Source: Caldibacillus debilis DSM 16016
GTDB taxonomy: Bacteria > Bacillota > Bacilli > Bacillales > Caldibacillaceae
Reading direction: 5' to 3'
Length of the DNA: 42,261 nucleotides
Assembly (NCBI RefSeq): GCF_000383875.1
Contig: NZ_KB912892.1
Span: 1 to 42,261 of the forward strand
In this document: positions 31,990 to 41,429 of the stretch, piece after piece
Position numbering within the stretch: the first letter of the stretch is position 1
How the letters are laid out: each line of letters starts with the position of its first letter
The notes under the pieces: model-generated
Database searches by the model: none
What the model was told of the DNA's origin: nothing
The model's input: only the letters and a program-made list of their open reading frames with translations
Made by a program: the position numbers and the translations under genes

Positions 31990-33051
31990 ATGATGAAAGC
32001 GGCCAAAATTATCGAGCATAAAAAACCGTTGGAAATTCACGATGTTCCTGAACCCACACCTGGTCCGGATGATGCAGTTATCCGAATTGAAGCCTGCGGG
32101 ATTTGCCGCACGGACTGGCATTCTTGGCAAGGGGACTTCTCGTGGATCGGTTTGGCACCCGAACTGCCCATCACGCCCGGGCATGAGTTCGGCGGCATCG
32201 TTGAAGAGGTCGGCAAAAATGTGAAATCGTTCCGTCCCGGAGACCGTGTAACCGTTCCCTTCCATTGGGGCTGCGGGCGCTGCGATTATTGTAAAAAAGG
32301 CAGGCCGAATTTATGCGAAAATCTTAAAATCTATGGACTGGTTTCCGGCCTGGAAGGCGGATATGCCGAATATATCCTCATCCCCAATGCGGATTTTAAC
32401 CTGATCAAACTGCCGGAAAATGTCGATGGCTTGACAGCGGCTGCCGCAGGCTGCCGATACATGACCGGCTACCATGGCGTCGTCAGGGGAAATGTGAAAC
32501 CCGGGGACTGGGTAGCCGTGCAAGGAGCCGGCGGCGTCGGGCTTTCCGCCATTCAAGTGGCCACGGCCCTGGGGGCTCAAGTCATCGCAGTCGACATCGA
32601 TGATGAAAAACTGGAAAACGCCAAAAAGGAAGGCGCCGTTGCGGTAGTAAATGCCAAAAAGGAAAACGTGCCCGAAGCGATTAAAGAAATTACAAAGGGC
32701 GGGGCACATGTCGGACTGGACGCTTTAGGAATCAAGGATACCGTCCTGAACTCCGTGCTGTCCCTGCGAAAAGGGGGAAGACATGTCCAGATCGGTCTGA
32801 CGACTTCGGCAGAAGGAGGATACGTTTCCCTCCCCGTCGACTTAATTACGGCATCCGAAATCGAGTTTGTCGGCAGCCTCGGCAATCCTCAACCTGACTA
32901 CAGCGGCCTGTTAGCCTTGATTTCCTCCGGCCGCCTGAACCCGAAACGGCTGGTCGAACAGGAAGTCAGCTTGAGCGATGTCAACCGGATCTTCGACAAT
33001 ATGACCCATTATAAAACGAAAGGATTCAACGTCATCACCTCATTTAAGTGA
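31990..33051 (+). CDS. Zinc-dependent alcohol dehydrogenase (MDR superfamily)
   Basis: A 353-residue medium-chain dehydrogenase. Catalytic zinc ligands are in EACGICRTDWHSWQGD (Cys near 37) and in TPGHEFGGIVEEVG (His-Glu near 65). The four structural-zinc cysteines are in GCGRCDYCKKGRPNLC near 94-109. The cofactor domain has VAVQGAGGVGLSAIQVATAL near 175, with an acidic residue after the second strand (VIAVDIDDEK) that favours NAD. It oxidises alcohols or polyols, or reduces the aldehyde, and the exact substrate is unknown. ATG at 31990 follows AAGGAGG at 6 bases; a second ATG is adjacent. It is a single gene with its own promoter, cre site and terminator, so carbon-source control is likely. 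Confidence 0.9.
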   Translation: MMKAAKIIEHKKPLEIHDVPEPTPGPDDAVIRIEACGICRTDWHSWQGDFSWIGLAPELPITPGHEFGGIVEEVGKNVKSFRPGDRVTVPFHWGCGRCDYCKKGRPNLCENLKIYGLVSGLEGGYAEYILIPNADFNLIKLPENVDGLTAAAAGCRYMTGYHGVVRGNVKPGDWVAVQGAGGVGLSAIQVATALGAQVIAVDIDDEKLENAKKEGAVAVVNAKKENVPEAIKEITKGGAHVGLDALGIKDTVLNSVLSLRKGGRHVQIGLTTSAEGGYVSLPVDLITASEIEFVGSLGNPQPDYSGLLALISSGRLNPKRLVEQEVSLSDVNRIFDNMTHYKTKGFNVITSFK

Positions 33052-33114
33052 ACAGGAACAATGGGGCTTCCCCCTCTAAAACCGCCATTCCATTCTGGAG
33101 ATAGGAATCAGCCG

Positions 33115-33147
33115 AACCGGGTCAAGTCTTTTGACCCGGTTTTTTTC
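33115..33147 (+). terminator. Rho-independent terminator of the alcohol dehydrogenase gene
   Basis: AACCGGGTCAA-gtctt-TTGACCCGGTT, perfect 11-bp stem followed by TTTTTT. Confidence 0.95.
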
Positions 33148-33340
33148 GGCCACCCCCGGCGGAGAGCCCCCCCGGTTTCAAGGCCGCACCCCAACCGGTA
33201 AAGGTTGAATGGGCCTCCTAGGGCTTGAACATGGCCGCGGACCCGCCCGCCGGAAAACCAAAAAACGGGAACGGCTTAAGGAAAAACAGCAAAAGGTTTC
33301 CCGGCGGCAGGAAAGCCGGCAGAAAGATCAGATTATTTGT

Positions 33341-33369
33341 AAGGAAGCGTTTCATCGGCTTCCTTTTTT
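33341..33369 (+). terminator. Orphan plus-strand terminator
   Basis: AAGGAAGC-gtttcatcg-GCTTCCTT followed by TTTT. No gene lies between it and the strong terminator at 33115-33147, so either a short RNA is made from 33150-33369 or it is a gene remnant. Confidence 0.7.
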
Positions 33370-33523
33370 GCTGCCGCTCCTCCTGCTGGAAAAGGGGTTC
33401 ATATCTAAGCGGCCTTCCGGATCCCTTGCCCCTTTTCCAAAAAAGACGAATATGTGACACGGAACGAGCTCTGCGAATCTAAATCCCTTGCCTCCTTTCC
33501 CCAAAAAAGATCCCTTCCTGTCC

Positions 33524-33557
33524 AAAAAACGGATGCCGTAAAAAGATTCCGGCATCC
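33524..33557 (-). terminator. Orphan minus-strand terminator
   Basis: On the minus strand GGATGCCG pairs with CGGCATCC around an 11-base loop and is followed by GTTTTTT. No minus-strand gene is found to the right before the DUF47 gene. The whole 33148-33760 stretch has no coding region I can support. Confidence 0.6.
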
Positions 33558-33760
33558 TTTGAAAAATGATCCCGTAATCATCTTTTCATGACCGGCCGGC
33601 TATAATGGATTCTGAAATCCTTGTTGCGGAAAGCGGAAATCAAGCGTTCTTTCATGCCGGCGCCAAAAATTCCAAAAACCGGAAATATTCTTGGAAGCGC
33701 TTTAATGTGTTAAAACGGTGAAAAATTAAGGAAATTATTTTTTTTTGGGTGCAACTATAT

Positions 33761-33766
33761 TATAAT
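33761..33766 (+). promoter_or_regulatory. -10 element of the DUF47-pit operon
   Basis: TATAAT 42 bases before the DUF47 start, in a very AT-rich stretch. The -35 position is a T-run with no good match. Confidence 0.45.
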
Positions 33767-33807
33767 TCAATGTTGGGACGACGAAATTCGCTTTTGGAGG
33801 TCAGACT

Positions 33808-34428
33808 ATGCCGTTGCACCGGAAAAAAGACAAATTTTCCCAATTGCTTTGCGACATTTCAAACAATTTGAAGGAAGCATCCGCTTTTTTTTATGACTAT
33901 AAAATCAAAAACGGGAACGATTTGAAATTTTTCGCCGAACGGGTGAAAGAACATGAGGCGAAGGGAGATTCCTTCGTCCATACCATCACGAGGGAATTGA
34001 ACCATACGTTCATCACGCCGATCGAACGGGAAGATATCATGCAATTGGCCATGATGCTGGACGATGTCTTGGACGGGCTCGAGGAAACGGCCGCAAGGCT
34101 CCACATGTACGACATTACCACACCGACAAAAAGCATGTCCGATTTTGTTTTCCTTTTAAATCAATGCGCCATTGAAATCGACCAAAGCATCCAATTGCTC
34201 GCCAACAAAAAATTGACGGAAATCCATGAGCATGCCGTAAAAATCAAAGAGTACGAATCCAACTGCGACCAGCTGCTCCGGGAAGCGGTAAGGGACTTGT
34301 TTTTGACGGAAAAGGATCCCTTGAAAATCATCCAATACAAGGAAATCTACGAACTTTTGGAAGAGGTTGCCGATCATTGCCAGGCCGTGGCCAATACGCT
34401 GGAAACGGTAGTCATGAAGAACGTATGA
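33808..34428 (+). CDS. DUF47 family protein (PhoU-like Pit accessory protein)
   Basis: A 206-residue all-helical soluble protein of the DUF47/PhoU-like family (YkaA in B. subtilis). The paired acidic motifs that bind metal clusters in PhoU-like folds are visible in ERVKEHEAKGDSFVHTITRE near residue 48 and in IKEYESNCDQLLREAVRDLF near 147. FITPIEREDIMQLAMMLDDV near 68 is the family signature. Such proteins are almost always encoded next to a Pit transporter and are thought to regulate it. Here pit follows 73 bp downstream. ATG at 33808 has GGAGG 7 bases upstream. Confidence 0.9.
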   Translation: MPLHRKKDKFSQLLCDISNNLKEASAFFYDYKIKNGNDLKFFAERVKEHEAKGDSFVHTITRELNHTFITPIEREDIMQLAMMLDDVLDGLEETAARLHMYDITTPTKSMSDFVFLLNQCAIEIDQSIQLLANKKLTEIHEHAVKIKEYESNCDQLLREAVRDLFLTEKDPLKIIQYKEIYELLEEVADHCQAVANTLETVVMKNV

Positions 34429-34501
34429 GTCCGGCTTCGGCGGTTTCATCCGGAAACATGCGGACCAGGATGCCAAACTAATAGAAAAGGAAGTTCAGCG
34501 A

Positions 34502-35500
34502 ATGGAGACAGGACTGCTGGTTACCATACTGATCGTCATCTTCGCTTTAGCCTTCGATTTTATCAACGGGTTTCACGACACGGCCAACGCCATCGCAACG
34601 AGCGTATCGACGAAGGCATTAAAACCGAGACAGGCCATCCTCCTGGCGGCCATCATGAATTTTCTCGGGGCGATGAGTTTTACCGGCGTAGCGAAAACGA
34701 TCACGAAGGACATCGTCGACCCCATGTCCTTGCCGGACGGATCGACGGTCATTTTGGCCGCCCTTATCGCCGCCATAGCCTGGAATTTGATAACCTGGTA
34801 TTTCGGAATCCCGAGCAGCTCTTCCCATGCCCTCATCGGCTCCGTGGCCGGCGCGTCCGTCGCGAGCATGGGATTTGGAATTCTCAATTATTCCGGATTC
34901 ATCAAGATTATCGAGTCCTTGATCTTTTCTCCCATTATCGCATTTGTTGTCGGATATATCATCTATTCGATTTTTAAAGTCGTTTTCAAAAACCTCAATC
35001 TCCCGAAAACGAACAAACGGTTCCGATATTTTCAAATTCTCACCGCCGCCTTACAAGCCTATACCCACGGGACCAACGACGCCCAAAAGGCCATGGGCAT
35101 TATCACAATGGCCTTGCTGGCGGGGAACTACATCAGTGATCCGGAAGTCCCCCACTGGGTACAATTTTCCTGCGCCCTGGCCATGGGTTTGGGCACCTCG
35201 GTAGGCGGGTGGAAAATCATTAAAACCGTCGGGGCAAAAATCATGAAGATCCGCCCCGTGAACGGGGTTGCCGCCGACTTGACCGGGGCGACGGTCATCT
35301 TCGGCGCCACCTTCATCCATTTGCCCGTCAGCACCACCCACGTGATTTCCTCCGCCATCCTCGGCGTGGGCGCTTCCCACCGCATCCGCGGCGTGAAGTG
35401 GGATACGGCGCAGCGGATGGTGTTGACTTGGTTTATCACCCTGCCCATTTCCGCCCTGTTGGCAGGATTTTGCTACTTGATTTTGGATCTGTTCCTTTGA
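34502..35500 (+). CDS. pit: Inorganic phosphate transporter, Pit family
   Basis: A 332-residue membrane protein with about ten helices, member of the PiT family that takes up metal-phosphate with protons. Both copies of the family signature are present: DFINGFHDTANAIATSVSTK near residue 19 and AYTHGTNDAQKAMGIITMAL near 185. GIPSSSSHALIGSVAGASVA and HLPVSTTHVISSAILGVGAS are the conserved serine/threonine-histidine segments of each half. Length and helix count match YkaB of B. subtilis. It follows the DUF47 gene in the same transcript and has AAGGAAG upstream of its ATG. The 73-bp spacer holds no hairpin. Confidence 0.93.
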   Translation: METGLLVTILIVIFALAFDFINGFHDTANAIATSVSTKALKPRQAILLAAIMNFLGAMSFTGVAKTITKDIVDPMSLPDGSTVILAALIAAIAWNLITWYFGIPSSSSHALIGSVAGASVASMGFGILNYSGFIKIIESLIFSPIIAFVVGYIIYSIFKVVFKNLNLPKTNKRFRYFQILTAALQAYTHGTNDAQKAMGIITMALLAGNYISDPEVPHWVQFSCALAMGLGTSVGGWKIIKTVGAKIMKIRPVNGVAADLTGATVIFGATFIHLPVSTTHVISSAILGVGASHRIRGVKWDTAQRMVLTWFITLPISALLAGFCYLILDLFL

Positions 35501-35512
35501 AGAAAAAAGGCT

Positions 35513-35547
35513 CTCCTCCGGCGTTTTTGCCGGAGGAGCTGTTTTTT
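35513..35547 (+). terminator. Rho-independent terminator of the pit operon
   Basis: CTCCTCCGGC-gttttt-GCCGGAGGAG followed by ctgTTTTTTT, 12 bases after the pit stop. Confidence 0.93.
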
Positions 35548-35667
35548 TAATCAGCCATCCCCGGATGGGCTGCCCCGCATCCGGAAAATCCTTTCGGCTT
35601 TTCCCGGTCTTGACAAGATGCCCGGGAAGAATAGAGATCCCGCGCCGGAAAACCCCATCGGCCGGAA

Positions 35668-36588
35668 TCAACCGAACAATCCTTTCACGAAATCGACCAC
35701 CGAACGGAAGAAATCCTTGATAAAATTCCACAGCGACCGGAAGAAGCCTTCATCCACCCCCGCTTCTTCCAGCTTGCTTTTAATCGTTTTCGACAAATCC
35801 GCCAGCTGATCCTTCACCTGGCTATAATCGATGTCCAGCTGCCGGATCTTATCGAATAAATCAATCAGCATCCGTTTTTGTTCATCCGTCAGGTCGATCT
35901 TCAAATTTTTCAGTTCATCTTCCACGATTTTTTCCACTTCTTCCCTGGAGGCCGGCTTGTTTTCGGCGATATCCTGCTTGATCTCCGTCAACAGCTGGCT
36001 GGCCTTTTCCTCATCGACGCCCCCTTTTTTCACAAGATCGGTCACCACGTTGAGCTCTTCATTGGCCGTCTCCAGCCGGACGGTATCCAATTTTTCCCCG
36101 GTATTTTCATAGGCTTTAAAAATTCCCGTCAAGGCCGAATGCCCGGTTACTTTTATCGGGGAAGCCACTTCGATCTTCGCGTCTTTCACCCCCGCCGTAA
36201 TCAAGGCGTTGGCATACATGCTGTCCGTCACTTCGGTAATGTTTTCCGGGGTCAATTGGATCACTTGGATCCCTTCCCCCTCCTTCAGCCTGGTGATTTT
36301 CGCCGAAGAATACATCCGGGAATTCGGGTCGCCGTTGATATACTTTTTAATGTCCTCCCCCGTTACGGTAATCTCGATCACTTCCGGCTCCTCGTCCACC
36401 CGCAAAAGCTGCTTCGTCTTTTCCTTTTGTTCCTTCGATAAGTTCGCCCCGTACACAACGATCGGCGGCCCATACTTTTCATCCACCGCCTTCGTTTCCC
36501 CCTGTTGGTCATCGGCGAAAACATTTCCCGCAAACGCACTGAAGGCAAGAATGCATCCGAACGCCGCCAGCAAAACCTTTTTCATCAT
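35668..36588 (-). CDS. DUF1002 domain secreted protein (YpuA-like)
   Basis: A 306-residue protein with an N-terminal signal peptide (MMKKVLLAAFGCILAFSAFA, cleavage near GNVFADDQQ) and the DUF1002 domain seen in YpuA of B. subtilis. Typical segments are PPIVVYGANLSKEQKEKTKQ near residue 41 and NSRMYSSAKITRLKEGEGIQ near 90. The repeated charged C-terminal region is helical and ends with an amphipathic stretch (SLWNFIKDFFRSVVDFVKGL). The protein is predicted to be outside the membrane; its function is unknown. The start is set at the third codon of the longest reading (36588) because GGGAGG is 7 bases before it, while the first ATG touches that site. Confidence 0.85.
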   Translation of the reverse strand: MMKKVLLAAFGCILAFSAFAGNVFADDQQGETKAVDEKYGPPIVVYGANLSKEQKEKTKQLLRVDEEPEVIEITVTGEDIKKYINGDPNSRMYSSAKITRLKEGEGIQVIQLTPENITEVTDSMYANALITAGVKDAKIEVASPIKVTGHSALTGIFKAYENTGEKLDTVRLETANEELNVVTDLVKKGGVDEEKASQLLTEIKQDIAENKPASREEVEKIVEDELKNLKIDLTDEQKRMLIDLFDKIRQLDIDYSQVKDQLADLSKTIKSKLEEAGVDEGFFRSLWNFIKDFFRSVVDFVKGLFG

Positions 36589-36720
36589 TTCCATCCCTCC
36601 CTTTACCAGGATCGATCTTGCCTCGCCAAAAAGAACTTTGCATTTTTTTCGGATTATCGATATGATTTTGTTAATGAAACTTTCAATCCCCTTTATCCGT
36701 TGAAATCGGCAACAAGAATT

Positions 36721-36750
36721 TTGGCATTTTCAGCACTCCTATTCTATAAA
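36721..36750 (+). promoter_or_regulatory. Promoter of the NlpC/P60-like hydrolase gene
   Basis: TTGGCA (36721-36726), 18-base spacer, TATAAA (36745-36750). It lies between the two divergent genes at 35668-36588 and 36811-37449. Confidence 0.55.
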
Positions 36751-36810
36751 ACTAATATTATCGGATTCAACGGAAAATCTCAATTCACGAACAAGGGGAT
36801 GGATCGGGGT

Positions 36811-37449
36811 ATGGAGCGGATGACGAAAGACAAAAAAGCCATCTATATCTTATTGACAGACACGGGAACCATCGTTTCCCAGCCGATCAAATGGTTCACC
36901 AACGCACCCTACAACCATGTTTCCATCGTTTTCGACGATCAGCTGCGGGAAGTTTACAGCTTCGCGAGAAAAAAGCTGCATAATCCGTGGGTCGCCGGAT
37001 TCATCAAGGAAGAGATCTATGCCGGCCGCTTTTTTGAAGACACGACCTGTACGCTATTAAAATTCTACGTTTCCGAGGAAGAATTTATGAAAATGCGGCA
37101 GATCGTCCAATATTTTAAGGAAAACGAGGAAAAACTCACTTATAATCTGCCGGGATTGTTCGGGGTTTTGATCCGTTATCCCATCAAGAAAAAAAATGCC
37201 TATTTCTGTTCCCAGTTCGTGGCGGAAGTCTTCCTGAAAAGCGGCGTCTATTTTTGGGATCTGCCCCCGGAATTGATCACGCCCAATCATTTTTTCACCA
37301 ATAAAAATTTTGAAGTCATCTACGAAGGAAGATTGTATGATTGCCCCTTTCTGGTCAAGGAAGAGATCAGGAATGATTTGCCAAGGCGCCTCTCCGTCAG
37401 CGGACTGGTCGAAAAAATCAAAAGTTTCTTCCCGTACCCGAATCTCTAG
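36811..37449 (+). CDS. YiiX/YycO-type permuted NlpC/P60-like cysteine hydrolase
   Basis: A 212-residue protein with the permuted papain-like fold (NlpC/P60 superfamily, YiiX/YaeF group). The His comes first in FTNAPYNHVSIVFDDQLREV (near residue 34) and the Cys nucleophile later in KNAYFCSQFVAEVFLKSGVY (near 132). LTYNLPGLFGVLIRYPIKKK between them is also typical. Members may act on amides, thioesters or lipids, and the substrate here is unknown. No signal peptide is visible, so it would be cytoplasmic. Three in-frame ATGs (36799, 36811, 36820) are candidates and none has an ideal ribosome binding site; the middle one is used. The catalytic order supports family membership without giving a function. 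Confidence 0.75.
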   Translation: MERMTKDKKAIYILLTDTGTIVSQPIKWFTNAPYNHVSIVFDDQLREVYSFARKKLHNPWVAGFIKEEIYAGRFFEDTTCTLLKFYVSEEEFMKMRQIVQYFKENEEKLTYNLPGLFGVLIRYPIKKKNAYFCSQFVAEVFLKSGVYFWDLPPELITPNHFFTNKNFEVIYEGRLYDCPFLVKEEIRNDLPRRLSVSGLVEKIKSFFPYPNL

Positions 37450-37558
37450 TTTCACCAACATTCGCCATAAGCCCTGATTGAAAAAAAAACGGCTCATAAT
37501 CCGGAACCACCGGGCAGGAGGCGGCGGGGCGCCGCCCGGCGCACTTTCCTTTTCGGCC

Positions 37559-37589
37559 CAAAAAAATCCGGCCTTTCGGCCGGATTTTT
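37559..37589. terminator. Bidirectional terminator between the hydrolase and potD
   Basis: AAAAAATCCGGCC-tttc-GGCCGGATTTTT, a perfect stem with A-run and T-run on both sides. It ends next to the potD stop at 37590 and can serve the convergent hydrolase gene as well. Confidence 0.92.
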
Positions 37590-38663
37590 CTATTTGGTGT
37601 GCATTTTGAATTCCAAATACAGTTCATTGTAATAGGCCAGCATCCGTTTGCCGAGATTTTTATAAACTTCCAGTCTTGCCGTTTTTTCCGGCGAAGGATA
37701 AAATCTTTCATCCTTCACCGTCTCTTCCGGCAAGAGGGCCATGGCCGCCTTATTCGGGGTCGCATAGCCGACATACTCGGTATTTTGCGCGGCCACTTCC
37801 GCATCGAGCATAAAATTGATGAACTTATGGGCCCCTTCCAGGTTTTTGGCCGTTTTCGGGATGACGAAATTGTCGAACCAGAGATTGGAGCCTTCCTTCG
37901 GCACGACGTAATCCAAGTTTTCGTTTTCCCACATGATTTCCGCCGCGTCCCCCGACCAGACCACGGCGACGGGGGCTTCCTCATTCACCATCAGCATCTT
38001 GATCTCGTCGCCGACGATGGCCTTAATATTCGGCTGCAATTTTTCCAGTTTTTTCTTGGCCTCCAACAAATGGGCTTTGTTCGTGTCGTTTAAGGAATAA
38101 TTCAGGCTGTTCAGCCCGAATCCCATCACTTCGCGGGCGCCGTCAACGAGCACGATCTGGTTTTTCAGCCGCTTGTCCCATAAATCGTTCCAAGATTCGA
38201 AGGTCATGCCGTCCAGCATTTTTTTGTTATAAACGATCCCCACCGTTCCCCAAAAATACGGGACGGAATACTGATTGCCCGGATCGAAATCCATGTCCAT
38301 AAACCGCGGATCGATGTTGGACAGGTTGGGGATTTTGGAATGATCGAGCTTGATTAAAAGATCCTCCTGAATCATCTTCTCGATCGTGTATTCCGACGGG
38401 ACCGCCACATCGTAGGAAACCCCGCCCTGTTCGATCTTGGTCAGCATCGCTTCGTTGGAATCGAAGGTTTCGTAAATGACCTTGATCCCCGTTTCCTTTT
38501 CAAATCGCTTGATCAAATCGGGGTCGATATAATCCCCCCAATTGAAGACGGTGATCGTATTCCCGGAAGTCAAACCTTCGGATGTGTTCAGGCGATGGAC
38601 AATGAACATCAGGACGAAGGAGACCAAAAACACGGTGACGAACAACTGGATCAGTTTTTTCAT
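37590..38663 (-). CDS. potD: Spermidine/putrescine ABC transporter substrate-binding protein
   Basis: A 357-residue periplasmic-type binding protein of the PotD/PotF family. After an N-terminal membrane segment (about 5-25), ITVFNWGDYIDPDLIKRFEK is the family opening and SYDVAVPSEYTIEKMIQEDL follows near residue 82. VPYFWGTVGIVYNKKML near 128 and APVAVVWSGDAAEIMW near 222 include aromatic and acidic residues that bind polyamines. No lipobox cysteine is present, so it is anchored by the uncleaved helix and not as a lipoprotein. It overlaps potC by an ATGA. It captures the polyamine for the PotBC channel and closes the operon. Confidence 0.93.
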   Translation of the reverse strand: MKKLIQLFVTVFLVSFVLMFIVHRLNTSEGLTSGNTITVFNWGDYIDPDLIKRFEKETGIKVIYETFDSNEAMLTKIEQGGVSYDVAVPSEYTIEKMIQEDLLIKLDHSKIPNLSNIDPRFMDMDFDPGNQYSVPYFWGTVGIVYNKKMLDGMTFESWNDLWDKRLKNQIVLVDGAREVMGFGLNSLNYSLNDTNKAHLLEAKKKLEKLQPNIKAIVGDEIKMLMVNEEAPVAVVWSGDAAEIMWENENLDYVVPKEGSNLWFDNFVIPKTAKNLEGAHKFINFMLDAEVAAQNTEYVGYATPNKAAMALLPEETVKDERFYPSPEKTARLEVYKNLGKRMLAYYNELYLEFKMHTK

Positions 38664-39463
38664 TTTCTGGCCCCCAATCCCGCGGCGCGGATGTTCCGGT
38701 TGGAAATAAAGTAGTAGCCGATGACCAAAAGGACGGTAACCAGGAACAGGATCGCCGACAAGGCGTTAATCGTCAACGAGATTCCCCTTCTCGCCATGGA
38801 ATAAATCTCCACGGACAAGGTGGAAAATCCGTTCCCCGTAACAAAGAAGGTGACGGCAAAATCGTCCAAAGAATAGGTTAAGGCCATGAAAAAGCCCGCC
38901 AAAATGCCCGGCGAAATATAGGGAAAAATCACCTTCGTCAACACATCCCATTTGCTCGCCCCCAAATCGAGGGCGGCATCGATCAGCGTGGCGCTCATTT
39001 CCTGCAGTTTCGGCAGGATCATGAGGACGACGATCGGCACGGAAAAGGCGATATGGGCCAATAGCACCGACACGAAACCGAGCTTGATGCCGAGGATCGT
39101 GAAAAAGATCAAAAAGGACGCGCCGATGATGACGTCGGGACTTACGATCAAGACATTGTTAAAAGAAAGCAAAACCTGTTTCGCCCAATTCCTTTTGGCG
39201 TAGTACACGGCAAGGGCTCCGAAGATGCCGATGATGGTGGAAAAGGCCGACGACAAAAGGGCGATGATGATCGTATTCAGGACGATGATGAAAAGCCGGG
39301 TGTCCTGGAACAATTCCTTGTACCATTTCAAGGTAAAGCTGTGGAAATCGTACATCTTTCCGCCGCTGTTAAAGGAATAATACACCAAGTAAAAGATCGG
39401 GGCGTACAGGATCACAAAAACAAGGGCCAAATAGATGTTTGCCAGCTTCGCTTTTTTCAGCAT
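38660..39463 (-). CDS. potC: Spermidine/putrescine ABC transporter permease
   Basis: A 267-residue inner-membrane permease with six helices. The cytoplasmic loop that docks on the ATPase is IDAALDLGASKWDVLTKVIF near residue 160 with the EAA-type pattern, followed by PYISPGILAGFFMALTYSLD. DDFAVTFFVTGNGFSTLSVE near 207 matches PotC/PotI. ATG at 39463 follows GGGGGGTG and lies one base after the potB stop. Together with PotB it forms the channel for polyamine import. Confidence 0.93.
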   Translation of the reverse strand: MLKKAKLANIYLALVFVILYAPIFYLVYYSFNSGGKMYDFHSFTLKWYKELFQDTRLFIIVLNTIIIALLSSAFSTIIGIFGALAVYYAKRNWAKQVLLSFNNVLIVSPDVIIGASFLIFFTILGIKLGFVSVLLAHIAFSVPIVVLMILPKLQEMSATLIDAALDLGASKWDVLTKVIFPYISPGILAGFFMALTYSLDDFAVTFFVTGNGFSTLSVEIYSMARRGISLTINALSAILFLVTVLLVIGYYFISNRNIRAAGLGARK

Positions 39464-39464
39464 A

Positions 39465-40271
39465 CTACACCCCCCGCTTTCTTGAGCTGTTTCCGGTGAT
39501 GATCATGAACAGCACCATGACGACCACGAGAAACACGGCGATGGTGGAGCCCATTCCCCAGTCCTGGGTGACAAGAAAATGCTGTTCCACGGCGGTACCG
39601 AGGGTGATCACCCGGTTTCCGGCGATCAGGCGGGTCAGCATGAAGAGGGACAGGGCGGGAATGAAAACCACTTGAATTCCGGATTTCACGCCGTCGATCG
39701 TCAACGGAAAAATGACCTTGCGGAAGCTTTCCCATTGGGAGGCCCCCAGATCCCTGGAGGCATCGACCAAGCTCGGATTCAGTTTGTCCAAGGCGTTAAA
39801 AATCGGCAAGATCATGAACGGGATAAAAATGTACACGGACACGAAGATAAAGCTGAAATCGGTAAACAGGAGCTGCTTCGGGCCGATGCCCAGCACTTCC
39901 AACAGGGCGTTGGCAAAGCCGTAAGTCCCAAAGATCCCCAAAAAGGCGTAGGCCTTCAACAGCAGGTTGATCCAGGACGGCAGAATGATCAACAACAGCC
40001 ATAATTGCTTATACTTCGTTTTCGTCAGCAAATAGGCCGTCGGATAGGCGATGAGCAGGGAAATCGCCGTAATCAAAAAGGCATACCAGAAGGAATTCAA
40101 AGTCATTTTTAAATAGACGGGGGTGAAATATTTTTTGTAATTGGCCAGCGTAAAATTCCCGTCGATGTCAATGAACGAATAATACAGGATGAGAATGATC
40201 GGCGTGACGACAAACAGGGCAATCCACAAGACATAAGGGATCAAATAGATATTTCTGCCTCTAGTTTCCAC
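39465..40271 (-). CDS. potB: Spermidine/putrescine ABC transporter permease
   Basis: A 268-residue permease with six helices; the EAA-type loop is [20 protein letters not shown] near residue 172, preceded by [39 protein letters not shown] near 208 is the PotB/PotH block. The start is set at GTG 40271, which has GGGGGG 6-7 bases upstream and lies inside the end of potA (11 bp overlap). An ATG at 40286 in the same frame has no ribosome binding site. Partner of PotC in the polyamine importer. Confidence 0.92.
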   Translation of the reverse strand: METRGRNIYLIPYVLWIALFVVTPIILILYYSFIDIDGNFTLANYKKYFTPVYLKMTLNSFWYAFLITAISLLIAYPTAYLLTKTKYKQLWLLLIILPSWINLLLKAYAFLGIFGTYGFANALLEVLGIGPKQLLFTDFSFIFVSVYIFIPFMILPIFNALDKLNPSLVDASRDLGASQWESFRKVIFPLTIDGVKSGIQVVFIPALSLFMLTRLIAGNRVITLGTAVEQHFLVTQDWGMGSTIAVFLVVVMVLFMIITGNSSRKRGV

Positions 40272-41373
40272 CCGTGACCCCCCCATAGGATTCGAGCCGG
40301 CGGCCGTATTCTTCCTCCGTTTCGCCGATCCGCATCACGTGGATCGCTTCCGGGGCAAAGTCGATGCCGATCTCATCCCCGACCTTCACTTTTTTCGTGG
40401 AGTGGATCAGCCACTCGTTGCCGTTCTCGTCATAGCAGCAGATTTCATAATGGACGCCGCGGAACAGCTGGGAATCGACCCGCACCTTCAGTTTTCCCTT
40501 ATCCGGGGCGGTGATTTCCAAATCTTCCGGACGGATGACCACTTCCACCGGTTCATTGGGCAAAAAGCCGCGATCGACGCAAGGAAATCGTTTCCCGGCG
40601 AATTCCACGAGGAAATCTTCGATCATCGTTCCCTTGATGATGTTCGATTCGCCGATGAAATCGGCGACAAAGCGGTTGATCGGCTCGTCGTAAATATCCG
40701 TCGGGGTTCCCCTTTGCTGAATCTTGCCCTTGTTGATAACAAAAATTTCATCGGACATCGCCAGCGCCTCTTCCTGGTCATGGGTGACAAAAACGAAGGT
40801 GATGCCCAATCTCCGCTGCAGCTCCCGCAGCTCGTATTGCATTTCCGTCCGCAATTTCAAATCGAGGGCGGATAACGGCTCATCCAGCAAAAGGACTTCC
40901 GGCTCGTTGACGATCGCGCGGGCGATGGCGACCCGCTGCTTTTGTCCGCCGGACATCTCCCGGATCTCCCGGTTTTCATAACCTTCCAAATTCACAAAGC
41001 GGAGGGCTTCCTTTACCTTTTTTTCGATGACGTCTTCCTTCAATTTTTTAATCCGCAAACCGAAGGCCACATTTTCGAATACGTTCAGATGCGGAAACAG
41101 GGCATAGTCCTGGAAAACCGTATTGACCTTCCGCTTGTTGGCGGGCAAATCGTTAACCAATTTTCCTTCGATGTAAATATTTCCTGAGGTCGGTTCCGTA
41201 AGACCTGCGATCAGGCGCAATATCGTCGTTTTCCCGCAACCCGAGGGACCTAAAAGGGTGTAAAATTTCCCCTTTTCCATTTCGAAGCTGACCTGATCCA
41301 AAACCGGCGGTTCATCGGCATCGTACTGCTTCGTCACATTTTCAAAACGAATGATGGTATTCTTCGCTTCCAC
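40261..41373 (-). CDS. potA: Spermidine/putrescine ABC transporter ATP-binding protein
   Basis: A 370-residue importer ATPase. Walker A is GPSGCGKTT near residue 38, the ABC signature is [14 protein letters not shown] near 138, and Walker B is [13 protein letters not shown] near 157, followed by the switch [16 protein letters not shown] near 192. The C-terminal TOBE-type domain (about 285-350) includes [16 protein letters not shown]. Translation begins at a GTG (41373) with AAAGGAGAG 7 bases upstream. It energises polyamine import by PotBC. It follows the XRE-cupin regulator gene by 56 bp and is likely co-transcribed with it. Confidence 0.94.
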   Translation of the reverse strand: MEAKNTIIRFENVTKQYDADEPPVLDQVSFEMEKGKFYTLLGPSGCGKTTILRLIAGLTEPTSGNIYIEGKLVNDLPANKRKVNTVFQDYALFPHLNVFENVAFGLRIKKLKEDVIEKKVKEALRFVNLEGYENREIREMSGGQKQRVAIARAIVNEPEVLLLDEPLSALDLKLRTEMQYELRELQRRLGITFVFVTHDQEEALAMSDEIFVINKGKIQQRGTPTDIYDEPINRFVADFIGESNIIKGTMIEDFLVEFAGKRFPCVDRGFLPNEPVEVVIRPEDLEITAPDKGKLKVRVDSQLFRGVHYEICCYDENGNEWLIHSTKKVKVGDEIGIDFAPEAIHVMRIGETEEEYGRRLESYGGVTGGN

Positions 41374-41429
41374 GGCAGGTCTCTCCTTTCTTCAACGTTG
41401 AACTTTGCCAATACCGGATAAACCGAGGT

